Positions 56,888 through 64,000 of a stretch of 64,000 nucleotides of DNA are shown here, in pieces; the first letter of the stretch is position 1, and every line of letters starts with the position of its first letter. Position numbers and translations under genes: made by a program. The stretch is from Roseibium suaedae (GTDB taxonomy: Bacteria > Pseudomonadota > Alphaproteobacteria > Rhizobiales > Stappiaceae): the NCBI RefSeq assembly GCF_900142725.1, contig NZ_FRBW01000003.1:310001-374000 (forward strand). Direction: 5' to 3'. Below the pieces are notes generated by a model. That model was given only the letters and a program-made list of their open reading frames with translations, made no database searches and had not been told where the DNA came from.

Positions 56888-57229
56888 ATGACCGAAACAC
56901 TTGAACATCCCGTAACAGTGAGTGACCGCGCTGCCAAGCGCATCGCCCGCATTGTTGCCAATGAACCGGAAGGCACCGCCCTGCGCGTCAGCGTGGAAGG
57001 CGGCGGCTGCTCTGGCCTGCAGTACAAATATGATCTCGTGACCGAACGGGAAGACGACGACCTTGTGATCGAGAAGAACGGCATTGCCGTGCTGATCGAT
57101 TCGGTCTCCCTTCAGTATATGACCGGGTCCGAGATCGATTTCGTCGATGACCTGATCGGCCAGTCCTTCCAGATCACCAATCCGAATGCGGTGGCCGGCT
57201 GCGGCTGCGGCACCAGCTTCACGATCTGA
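56888..57229 (+). CDS. erpA: Iron-sulfur cluster insertion protein ErpA (A-type carrier)
   Basis: Carries and inserts Fe-S clusters into target enzymes. The ATG at 56888 gives 113 residues starting MTETLEHPVTVSD. The three conserved cysteines are Cys41 (GGGCSG), Cys105 and Cys107 (GCGCG), the A-type carrier pattern. It is divergent from dgt by 79 bp and followed by xth 65 bp later. Whether it is ErpA or SufA cannot be told from sequence alone, but the position next to dgt and xth fits ErpA. Confidence 0.94.
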   Translation: MTETLEHPVTVSDRAAKRIARIVANEPEGTALRVSVEGGGCSGLQYKYDLVTEREDDDLVIEKNGIAVLIDSVSLQYMTGSEIDFVDDLIGQSFQITNPNAVAGCGCGTSFTI

Positions 57230-57294
57230 CCCTTTCTGCCCGTCCCCCTTGCGGCTGAGACGCACATTGTACCGACCGGAGCCCTGCGCCTGAC

Positions 57295-58080
57295 ATGAAA
57301 ATCGCCACCTGGAATATCAACGGCGTCAAGGCGCGGGTCGAAGCCGTACAGGAATGGCTGAAAGAGGCCTCTCCGGACATTGCCTGTTTTCAGGAGATCA
57401 AGTCCGTGGACGAAGGCTTCCCGCGGGAGGTTTTCGAAGCGCTCGGCTACAACGTTGAAACCCATGGCCAGAAGGGCTTCAACGGCGTGGCCATTCTCTC
57501 CAAGCTGCCCCTGGAAGATGTCCAGCGCGGCCTTCCGGGCGACGACAGCGACGAGCAGGCCCGTTATATCGAGGCGACCGTCTCGACACCGCTGGGAGCT
57601 GTCCGCTTCGGTTGCCTCTATCTTCCCAATGGCAATCCGCTCGGCACGGAAAAATTCCCCTACAAGCTTGGCTGGATGAACCGCCTGATCGCCCATACGG
57701 AGAAACGGCTCGCGGAAGAAACACCCTTCCTGCTTCTGGGCGACTTCAACGTCATTCCCGATCCGGTTGACGCTGCAAAGCCGGAAGCCTGGGTGGATGA
57801 TGCGCTGTTCCAGCCGGAAAGCCGCCAGGCCTTCCGCGCCCTGATCAATCTGGGCATGACAGAAACCGTGCGCGCCTGCACGGAAGCGCCCGAAACCTAT
57901 ACGTTCTGGGACTACCAGGCCGGCGCCTGGCAGAAGAACAACGGCATCCGCATCGACCATATCCTCTTGTCCCCCCAGGCAACCGACCGTCTGAACGGCT
58001 GCGGGATCGACAAATATGTCCGCGGCTGGGAAAAGCCCTCTGACCATGTTCCGGTCTGGGTGGATCTGGCTGCTGCCTGA
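57295..58080 (+). CDS. xth: Exodeoxyribonuclease III
   Basis: AP endonuclease/3'-5' exonuclease in base-excision repair. The 261-residue protein starts MKIATWNINGVKARVEAVQ. Catalytic residues are in QEIKSVDE, GDFNVIPDPVD, RIDHILLS and SDHVPVW. Length is standard. It follows erpA on the same strand. Confidence 0.97.
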   Translation: MKIATWNINGVKARVEAVQEWLKEASPDIACFQEIKSVDEGFPREVFEALGYNVETHGQKGFNGVAILSKLPLEDVQRGLPGDDSDEQARYIEATVSTPLGAVRFGCLYLPNGNPLGTEKFPYKLGWMNRLIAHTEKRLAEETPFLLLGDFNVIPDPVDAAKPEAWVDDALFQPESRQAFRALINLGMTETVRACTEAPETYTFWDYQAGAWQKNNGIRIDHILLSPQATDRLNGCGIDKYVRGWEKPSDHVPVWVDLAAA

Positions 58081-58167
58081 CAGGGCATAGCTGCCGCAAC
58101 GTTCACAGCCTCTTCCGGCAAACCTGCAGGACGTGTTAGGCTTTAGCCTCCACCGGGAGGCGGCGGC

Positions 58168-58581
58168 ATGCTTCGTCCATTGCGAGGATCAGGATCACAG
58201 GCTACGGGCCACAGGGCTCGCGGGCGTTTCCTTGCGCCCGGCCTGATTGTTCCGCTCATGATCAGCGCGATAGCAATGGGCCTTTGGAGCACGGGCAAAG
58301 GACTGGCGGCAGAACAGACGCGCGAATGGCCTTCTGCCCAGCACAAGACCGGGAAACAGGAAGAGCCCCCCTGCACCTGCCGCTACTATGGCGAGGAATT
58401 CAGGCTTGGCGAAACGATCTGCATGAAAGGTCAGGAAGGCAAAAGGATCGCCATCTGTGTGATGGTGATCAACAATCCGTCCTGGGAAAAGACCGGCGCC
58501 GAGTGCCCTTCGGCGCAATTGTCACCCCGAAGGTCTCTTGAAACCCCTGTGAGCTTCGCAAGCCTCAACGGCAAGGGGTAA
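58168..58581 (+). CDS. Small secreted Cys-rich hypothetical protein
   Basis: I do not recognise a named family. The ATG at 58168 follows GGGAGG and gives 137 residues. A basic N-terminus and a hydrophobic stretch (FLAPGLIVPLMISAIAMG) suggest an exported protein with a cleavage near LAAEQ. Mature-region cysteines at 69, 71, 85, 97 and 113 could form disulfides, with the pattern CTCRYYGEEFRLGETICM. It is convergent with the ExoR-like gene. Similar short proteins occur in rhizobia, by my recollection. No clear function. Confidence 0.7.
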   Translation: MLRPLRGSGSQATGHRARGRFLAPGLIVPLMISAIAMGLWSTGKGLAAEQTREWPSAQHKTGKQEEPPCTCRYYGEEFRLGETICMKGQEGKRIAICVMVINNPSWEKTGAECPSAQLSPRRSLETPVSFASLNGKG

Positions 58582-58617
58582 TGCACCCGGCCGGTTTTCG
58601 GGAGAATTTAAGCCAGA

Positions 58618-59466
58618 CTACTGAAGCGCGGGCGTGGAGGCCGTCATCACGGCTGCCGGATTATGATCGATCCAGGTATCGGCCATCGCACGGGCACGGC
58701 CGCGGATTGCCTCGCTTGCCAAACCGAAATACTGCTCGTGAAGAGCATTGATCCAGCCGGAATCCTGACCATGCGCACGGCGGTGGGCGATGGTGAGCCA
58801 CATGAGGCCACGCGCCTTGCGCTCGTCATCATGGCCCTGGGTGAACAGGGTCTCGCCGAGACGCGCCTGAGCACCGACATGCCCCTTCAGGGCTGCCAGA
58901 TTATACCAGCGAACGGCCATGCGGCTGCTGCTGTCCTGATAGAGGCGGCCAAGCTCGTACTGAGCCTGAGGATCGCCAAAATAGGAGGCGGCGTGGGTGA
59001 AGATCTGACGGGCACGCGCAACATTCTGGGGAACGGCATCGGAGATCCCGTTGAGATAGTAATTGCCGAGCGCAACGAAAGCGCTGGCGACGAACGGCGC
59101 ATCCGGAGCTTCCGGACGGTCGTCGCCATGTTCGCGCACGATCTGGCTGTAATATTCGAAGGCCTTGAGGTCGTCTTCCTTGACCCCGTCGCCGGAGGCA
59201 TACATCTCGCCGAGCTTCCAGGCGGCCATGGGCTGGCCGTTTTCAGCAGCGTAACGCAGGGAGTTCAGGGCACCGGCCTTGTCACCGGAGTAATACTGGC
59301 GCGCACCGTAGCGCAGCGCTTCGCTCGGAGAGATCGCTTCCAGTGACAATGGCTTGGTCTGGGTCGGCGTCCCGTCAAAGGCGAGAGCCGCCTGACCACT
59401 GAGGGCCATCGTGACAACGCCGGCAGCCACACCTGCCGTTATGATAAGGTCCCGCAATGCGGACAT
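58618..59466 (-). CDS. exoR: Sel1-repeat periplasmic protein, ExoR-like
   Basis: The ATG at 59466 gives 282 residues with a signal peptide ending near QAALA. Sel1/TPR-like repeats follow: LRYAAENGQPMAAWKLGEMY, PQAQYELGRLY and KGHVGAQARLGETLF. Order and spacing match ExoR of Sinorhizobium, a periplasmic repressor that controls exopolysaccharide and flagellar genes through the ExoS/ChvI two-component system. The neighbour order with xth is also familiar. ExoS and ChvI are not in the window. ExoR identity is likely but rests on recollected sequence. Confidence 0.75.
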   Translation of the reverse strand: MSALRDLIITAGVAAGVVTMALSGQAALAFDGTPTQTKPLSLEAISPSEALRYGARQYYSGDKAGALNSLRYAAENGQPMAAWKLGEMYASGDGVKEDDLKAFEYYSQIVREHGDDRPEAPDAPFVASAFVALGNYYLNGISDAVPQNVARARQIFTHAASYFGDPQAQYELGRLYQDSSSRMAVRWYNLAALKGHVGAQARLGETLFTQGHDDERKARGLMWLTIAHRRAHGQDSGWINALHEQYFGLASEAIRGRARAMADTWIDHNPAAVMTASTPALQ

Positions 59467-60251
59467 GATCTTGAACTCTCTAGGCCTGTCGTATCCCTGT
59501 CCCATCTGTTTCGCACTATATCTGTGCAATTCGACCAGACTTGGGCCTTCCAGGGTCTGAATGTGGCGGTTCGGGGGATTCATCTGGTCAAACCGGGCCA
59601 TCTTGCCCATTTTTCCGAGATCCAATCTGCCCAAGTCCCGAACCACTCCGCTCGTCTCCTGTTTGCTCCGGGCCAGCCCCTGCCAGGTTCAAGGAGAACG
59701 TTGCGAGGCGCCTTCGAAGACCCCTACCGGATGATGTTGAAACATGGCCGAACCGCGGCAGCAACGCCGCATTCAGGGGCAGGATGCGACTCCCTGGGGA
59801 ACCGTTGCCAAAAGGACACAGATTAACCATCCAACCTCGTCAGCTTCACCTAGGACGGGAAATCCACCAAGGGCAACACAACCGGCACCGGCAGCTTCAG
59901 CAGCCGAAATCCGGATCGCTCCTCCCCCGAGAACCTCCCCCGCCCGACCGCAAGCACAGGCTCGCGGAGTCAGACCTTGTCAGAGACACATGGAATCACA
60001 ATCCGGTTCACATTCGGTTGCCAGAACCGTGAAACTGTTACGCCAGCCTGTTTAAAACGGGGGAGTTCCGCGCTTCCGCTTTGATGTTCCAGCTTTGTTC
60101 TGAGACAATCTCTTTTGATTCGGGCAAAAGACGTTTAGGGCAAAGGCATGGCGGCAAGCCCAGTTCCCGCAAGTGGCGCTCAAAAGCTGTTGAGCAGGCC
60201 CGGTGCGGATTTAAGATCAGGCGAAGCCAGGCAGAGGATGGACAGGATTCA
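59467..60251. other. Gene-free region between exoR-like and parE
   Basis: About 785 bp with no supported gene. Open frames here lack ribosome sites and have atypical composition. It must carry promoters for the divergent exoR-like and parE genes. The part around 59830-59990 is unusually rich in CA/CC and A-rich words. An extended parE frame reaches 60081 but has no start as good as the ATG at 60252. No repeat or RNA motif is evident. Confidence 0.5.
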
Positions 60252-62303
60252 ATGAGCGGTAAAAGCGATTTGTTTGGTGGCAACGCGGCTGAAGCCAGAG
60301 AGGACGACCTGCCTTTCCAGAGCGCGCCCAAGCCTGCCAGCAAGCCGGCCGCAGTCCCCGCCATGAATCCGGACGGGGAATATTCCGCCGCCGACATCGA
60401 AGTGCTTGAAGGCCTGGAGCCGGTTCGGCGGCGCCCAGGCATGTATATCGGCGGCACCGACGAGCGCGCCCTGCACCACCTCTTTGCCGAAGTCATCGAC
60501 AACTGCATGGACGAGGCCGTGGCCGGACATGCCACCTGGATCGATGTGTCCCTGGATGCAGAGGGATACCTGACGGTTACCGACAACGGCCGCGGCATCC
60601 CTGTCGACGCCCATCCGAAATTCAAGGACAAGTCCGCACTCGAAGTGATCATGACGACGCTTCACGCAGGCGGAAAGTTCGACAGCAAGGTCTACGAGAC
60701 CTCCGGCGGCCTGCATGGCGTCGGCATTTCCGTCGTGAATGCCCTGTCCGAAGACCTGATCGTCGAGGTCGCGCGCGCCCGCAAGCTGTATCGCCAGCGC
60801 TTCCAGCGCGGTCTGCCGCAGGGACCGCTGGAACATGTCGGCGACACCCAGAACCGCCGCGGCACGCTGGTGCGGTTCAAGCCCGACCACGAGATCTTTG
60901 GCCGCGGCGCAAAGTTCAAGCCGTCGCGCCTCATGTCCATGGCCCGCTCCAAGGCTTATCTCTTTGGCGGCGTCGAGATCCGCTGGCATTGCGCACCGGA
61001 GCAGCTGGAGGAAAAGGACACGACGCCGACCGAAGCCGTGTTCCATTTTCCGGGCGGCTTGCGCGACTTCCTGGCGGAGAAGCTCCATAAGGAACGCCGC
61101 GTTGTCGACGACATCTTTGCGGGCACCACAGGCAAGTCCGGTGGCCATGGCGCCGTGGAATGGGCCGTCACCTGGTATGCGGGCGACGGCTTCGTCAATT
61201 CCTACTGCAACACCATTCCGACCCCGGAAGGCGGCACCCATGAAGCCGGGTTCCGCTATGCGCTGCTGCGCGGCCTAAAGGCCTATGGCGAGCTGACGAA
61301 CAACAAAAAGGCTGCGCTGATCACCGGCGACGACGTGATGACCTCTGCCGGCGGCATGCTGGCGGTCTTCATCCGAGAGCCGGAATTCGTCGGCCAGACC
61401 AAGGACAAGCTGGCGACCAACGAGGCAACCCGCATTGCCGAAACTGCGGTCCGCGACGCGTTCGACCACTGGCTCACCGCCTCCCCGAACCAGGCCAACA
61501 AGCTTCTGGAATGGGTGATCGACCGGGCCGAGGAACGCCTGCGCCGGCGTCAGGAAAAGGACGTTGCCCGCAAGACCGCTGTCCGCAAGCTGCGCCTGCC
61601 CGGCAAGCTGGCAGATTGCTCGGCCAATCAGGCCGACGGCACAGAACTCTTCATTGTCGAGGGCGACTCGGCAGGTGGCTCAGCCAAACAGGCGAGAAAC
61701 CGCGCCAATCAGGCCGTTCTGCCGCTGCGCGGCAAGATCCTGAACGTTGCCAATGCGGGACGCGACAAGCTCGTTGCCAACCAGCAGCTTGCCGACCTGA
61801 TCCAGGCGCTCGGCTGCGGCACCCGCTCGCAATACCGGGATGAGGACCTGCGCTACGAGAAGGTCGTCATCATGACGGATGCTGACGTGGACGGCGCGCA
61901 CATCGCCTCCCTGCTCATTACCTTCTTCTACCGGGAGATGCCCGCGATGATCCGCAACGGCCATCTGTTCCTGGCCGTTCCGCCGCTTTACCGCCTCTCC
62001 CAAGGCGGCAAGACGCTCTATGCCCGCGACGACGCCCACAAGGACGAGTTGATGGCGACCGTCTTCAAGGGCAAGTCCAAGGTGGAAATCGGACGCTTCA
62101 AAGGCCTTGGTGAAATGCTGCCCTCGCAGCTGAAGGAAACCACCATGGATCCATCCAAGCGCACCATGCTGAGGGTCGCCATTTCCGAAATGGCAGAAGA
62201 AGACACCAGCGACACGGTGGAGCGCCTGATGGGCAACAAGCCGGAAGCCCGGTTCCGCTTCATTCAGGACAATGCCGAATTTGCAGAAGACCTGGACATC
62301 TGA
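60252..62303 (+). CDS. parE: DNA topoisomerase IV subunit B
   Basis: ATPase subunit of topoisomerase IV, which decatenates daughter chromosomes. The ATG at 60252 gives 683 residues starting MSGKSDLFGGNAAEA. GHKL motifs are present: DNCMDEA, TVTDNGRGIP and GGLHGVGISVVNALS. The TOPRIM domain has EGDSAGGSAKQARNR and DADVDGAHI. The family marker RRRPGMYIGGTDERALHHL is clear. Length fits ParE (not GyrB, about 800). It is alone, without parC, as is usual in alphaproteobacteria. Confidence 0.96.
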   Translation: MSGKSDLFGGNAAEAREDDLPFQSAPKPASKPAAVPAMNPDGEYSAADIEVLEGLEPVRRRPGMYIGGTDERALHHLFAEVIDNCMDEAVAGHATWIDVSLDAEGYLTVTDNGRGIPVDAHPKFKDKSALEVIMTTLHAGGKFDSKVYETSGGLHGVGISVVNALSEDLIVEVARARKLYRQRFQRGLPQGPLEHVGDTQNRRGTLVRFKPDHEIFGRGAKFKPSRLMSMARSKAYLFGGVEIRWHCAPEQLEEKDTTPTEAVFHFPGGLRDFLAEKLHKERRVVDDIFAGTTGKSGGHGAVEWAVTWYAGDGFVNSYCNTIPTPEGGTHEAGFRYALLRGLKAYGELTNNKKAALITGDDVMTSAGGMLAVFIREPEFVGQTKDKLATNEATRIAETAVRDAFDHWLTASPNQANKLLEWVIDRAEERLRRRQEKDVARKTAVRKLRLPGKLADCSANQADGTELFIVEGDSAGGSAKQARNRANQAVLPLRGKILNVANAGRDKLVANQQLADLIQALGCGTRSQYRDEDLRYEKVVIMTDADVDGAHIASLLITFFYREMPAMIRNGHLFLAVPPLYRLSQGGKTLYARDDAHKDELMATVFKGKSKVEIGRFKGLGEMLPSQLKETTMDPSKRTMLRVAISEMAEEDTSDTVERLMGNKPEARFRFIQDNAEFAEDLDI

Positions 62304-62413
62304 TCCGGCCACATTCGGGCAGTGCTATTTTTTGGGCACTGCCTCTCTCTGAACAAATTGACCCAGCGATAATCATAAGTTACTTCTAGCTACAGTTTTT
62401 GGGATTTTTTCCT

Positions 62414-63220
62414 ATGCTTCATTCATTGTATTCCGCCATAGACCGCCGGAGACGGCCACTTCGGGAACATCATTTCGTGACGTTTCCGGACATCAAGGTC
62501 GCTTATGCGCGCGTCCCAGGCTGCCCTGCACGCACCCTGTCGAAGTTGATCGACCGTCTGTCCAGCTCTGCGCTGGCGTGCAAGTCCGGCATGGCCGCGT
62601 CCCGCAGCAGAGGAACTTCGTCTGCTGGCAATTCCAGCCAGCGCAAGCCGGACCCTGCTCTTGTCTGGCACCGGGATGCAGATCTCTACACGGCCCGCGA
62701 CCTGCAGCGGAAGCTTCCGGATGCCTTCGTCTTTGCCCTGATCCAGAATCCGTTTGAACGGGTCGCAGACAGTTTCGTGTCCGTGATCGAGAGCGAAGCC
62801 CCGCTTCCGACCTTCTTTGCCGACAACGGCTTTTCCAAAGACATGAGCCTGGACCAGTTCGCAGCCCGGGTTGCGACCACTTCCGACATGTCCTGCGACA
62901 ACCAGCTGCGCACCCAGACATCCATTCTGAAACATGAAGGCCGCATTGTTCCGGACCTCATTCTGTCGATGGACCGGCTGCATCTTCAATGGTCCCGCCT
63001 GCGGGGCCAGCTCTGGGAACGGTCGAACGTCGACATCGGCCCGAAGGCACCCGCCATCAGCACCTCCGCCCGTGTCCAGGAACTGGCGCAGGCCCTGACA
63101 AAGTCGCCTGCAGCCCGTGAGCTTCGCCGCCGCTTTGCCCGCGACTATGTCCTACTGGACACCAGCTGGAACGGCGCGACACCGGTTCGCTCAGCTTCTC
63201 CTATCCGCATCTCGGCCTGA
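62414..63220 (+). CDS. Sulfotransferase-family-like protein
   Basis: Possible member of the sulfotransferase family 2 group (P-loop fold). The ATG at 62414 (an earlier TTG at 62399 is possible) gives 268 residues. The 5' PAPS-binding loop would be VAYARVPGCPARTL, a degenerate form of the usual PKxGxT motif. FALIQNPFERVADSFVSVIE matches the second, 3' PAPS motif (RNPxER in the family). Loss of the conserved Lys in the first loop leaves activity uncertain. No carbohydrate operon is nearby, so the substrate is unknown. Confidence 0.6.
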   Translation: MLHSLYSAIDRRRRPLREHHFVTFPDIKVAYARVPGCPARTLSKLIDRLSSSALACKSGMAASRSRGTSSAGNSSQRKPDPALVWHRDADLYTARDLQRKLPDAFVFALIQNPFERVADSFVSVIESEAPLPTFFADNGFSKDMSLDQFAARVATTSDMSCDNQLRTQTSILKHEGRIVPDLILSMDRLHLQWSRLRGQLWERSNVDIGPKAPAISTSARVQELAQALTKSPAARELRRRFARDYVLLDTSWNGATPVRSASPIRISA

Positions 63221-63489
63221 AACAGCTGAGCGAGCGGTCTGGCCGGCCGAACGTCCAGCCGCAGCACCCCTGACAGGCGGAATCCCGCAAAAGGCTGCCC
63301 TGCAGCACTGATACAACCTCCATTGTTAACCGAAATGAGCGTCAGAGCGCTGATCTGGCGAATTTCTGCGCCTTTAGCCGCTCGCGATCATTGACACGCT
63401 AGCGAACAAATGTAGGGTGTGCGCAACCTGGCCTCAGAGGGCCGGAAGATCTCATCATCCGTGCAATAACTTACCGGGCACCCCGCTCT

Positions 63490-64000
63490 ATGTCATTTAA
63501 TAGTCTCGGCCTTAGCGAGAAGGTTCTCGCCGCAGTTGAAGCCGCTGGATACTCCGAACCGACGGCCATTCAGGCAGGCGCCATTCCTCTTGTACTCGAA
63601 CGCCGGGATGTATTGGGCATCGCCCAGACGGGAACAGGCAAGACGGCAAGCTTCACGCTGCCGATGCTCACCCTGCTCGAAAAGGGCCGTGCCCGTGCCC
63701 GCATGCCACGCACGCTGATCCTTGAGCCGACCCGTGAACTGGCTGCCCAGGTTGAAGAAAACTTCGACAAATACGGCGTCAATCACAAGCTGAACGTCGC
63801 CCTTCTGATTGGTGGTGTCTCCTTCGGCGAGCAGGACAAGAAGATCGACCGCGGCGCAGACGTTCTGATCGCGACCCCGGGCCGTCTTCTCGACCACGTC
63901 GAGCGCGGCAAGCTGATGCTTCAGGGCGTGGAAATCCTCGTTATCGACGAAGCCGACCGCATGCTCGACATGGGCTTCATTCCGGACATCGAGCGGATCT
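63490..64000 (+). CDS. DEAD-box RNA helicase (partial, cut at window end)
   Basis: The ATG at 63490 opens a frame to the right edge (170 residues). It starts MSFNSLGLSEKVLAAVE with Q motif YSEPTAIQAGAIP, Walker A AQTGTGKT, motif Ia PTREL, TPGR and the DEAD box in VIDEADRMLDMGF, all intact. It matches RhlE/DeaD-type helicases that remodel ribosomal and messenger RNA in cold stress. A leader of about 270 bp precedes it without a gene, typical of cold-regulated helicase mRNAs; regulation is inferred. Confidence 0.95.
   Translation, partial: MSFNSLGLSEKVLAAVEAAGYSEPTAIQAGAIPLVLERRDVLGIAQTGTGKTASFTLPMLTLLEKGRARARMPRTLILEPTRELAAQVEENFDKYGVNHKLNVALLIGGVSFGEQDKKIDRGADVLIATPGRLLDHVERGKLMLQGVEILVIDEADRMLDMGFIPDIERI

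Overview
The window looks like a chromosomal segment of an alphaproteobacterium of the Hyphomicrobiales (Rhizobiales), probably the Stappia/Roseibium/Pannonibacter side. This is inferred from high GC, the run nlpD-pcm-surE-serS-tatCBA-scpBA-nagZ-SPOR-argS-dgt-erpA-xth-exoR, many DUF1127 genes, and a GTTC-N7-GTTC SOS box. No database search was possible. I saw no rRNA, tRNA, insertion sequence, prophage or CRISPR array.

Layout. 1-2529: RND efflux permease (cut by the window edge) and its lipoprotein adaptor. 2677-6562: VOC-fold protein, pyrG, secG, tpiA on the minus strand. 6804-12317: ppiD-trpD-trpC-moaC-moeA on the plus strand. 12353-16492: a self-contained cytochrome P450 module (ferredoxin, LysR regulator, P450, ferredoxin reductase). 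16775-19535: wrbA, a TauE-type permease and a zinc-binding protein with a candidate Zur operator. 19825-22963: L,D-transpeptidase, then an AT-rich small secreted protein. 23055-27228: ssb and uvrA, divergent around a candidate LexA box.

27319-29926 is the most unusual stretch. It holds five DUF1127 genes of exactly 49 codons, interleaved with 13 hairpins whose loops carry a CTCCTCCC or near-identical anti-Shine-Dalgarno motif. Nine hairpins form three tandem three-hairpin units with compensatory stem changes. Two more lie behind each of the last two DUF1127 genes, and in each pair one hairpin is also the intrinsic terminator. This resembles the cuckoo/CcsR family of alphaproteobacterial sRNAs, but here it is large and repeated.

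29966-41447: lipoprotein, trmFO, MscS channel, then a block pairing homologues of two mitochondrial complex I assembly factors (NDUFAF6-like and NDUFAF3-like) with secF-secD-yajC, a DUF815 ATPase and nlpD. 41582-59466: pcm, surE, serS, tatCBA, an orphan ABC ATPase, scpBA, nagZ, esterase, SPOR protein, argS, dgt, erpA, xth, a small Cys-rich protein and an ExoR-like Sel1 protein. 60252-64000: parE, a sulfotransferase-like protein and a DEAD-box helicase cut by the right edge.

Most genes are housekeeping: envelope biogenesis (Sec, Tat, NlpD, Ldt, SPOR, NagZ), DNA maintenance (UvrA, SSB, Xth, ScpAB, ParE, Dgt) and translation (SerS, ArgS, TrmFO). The accessory interest lies in the DUF1127/sRNA locus, the P450 module and several short dyad operators.
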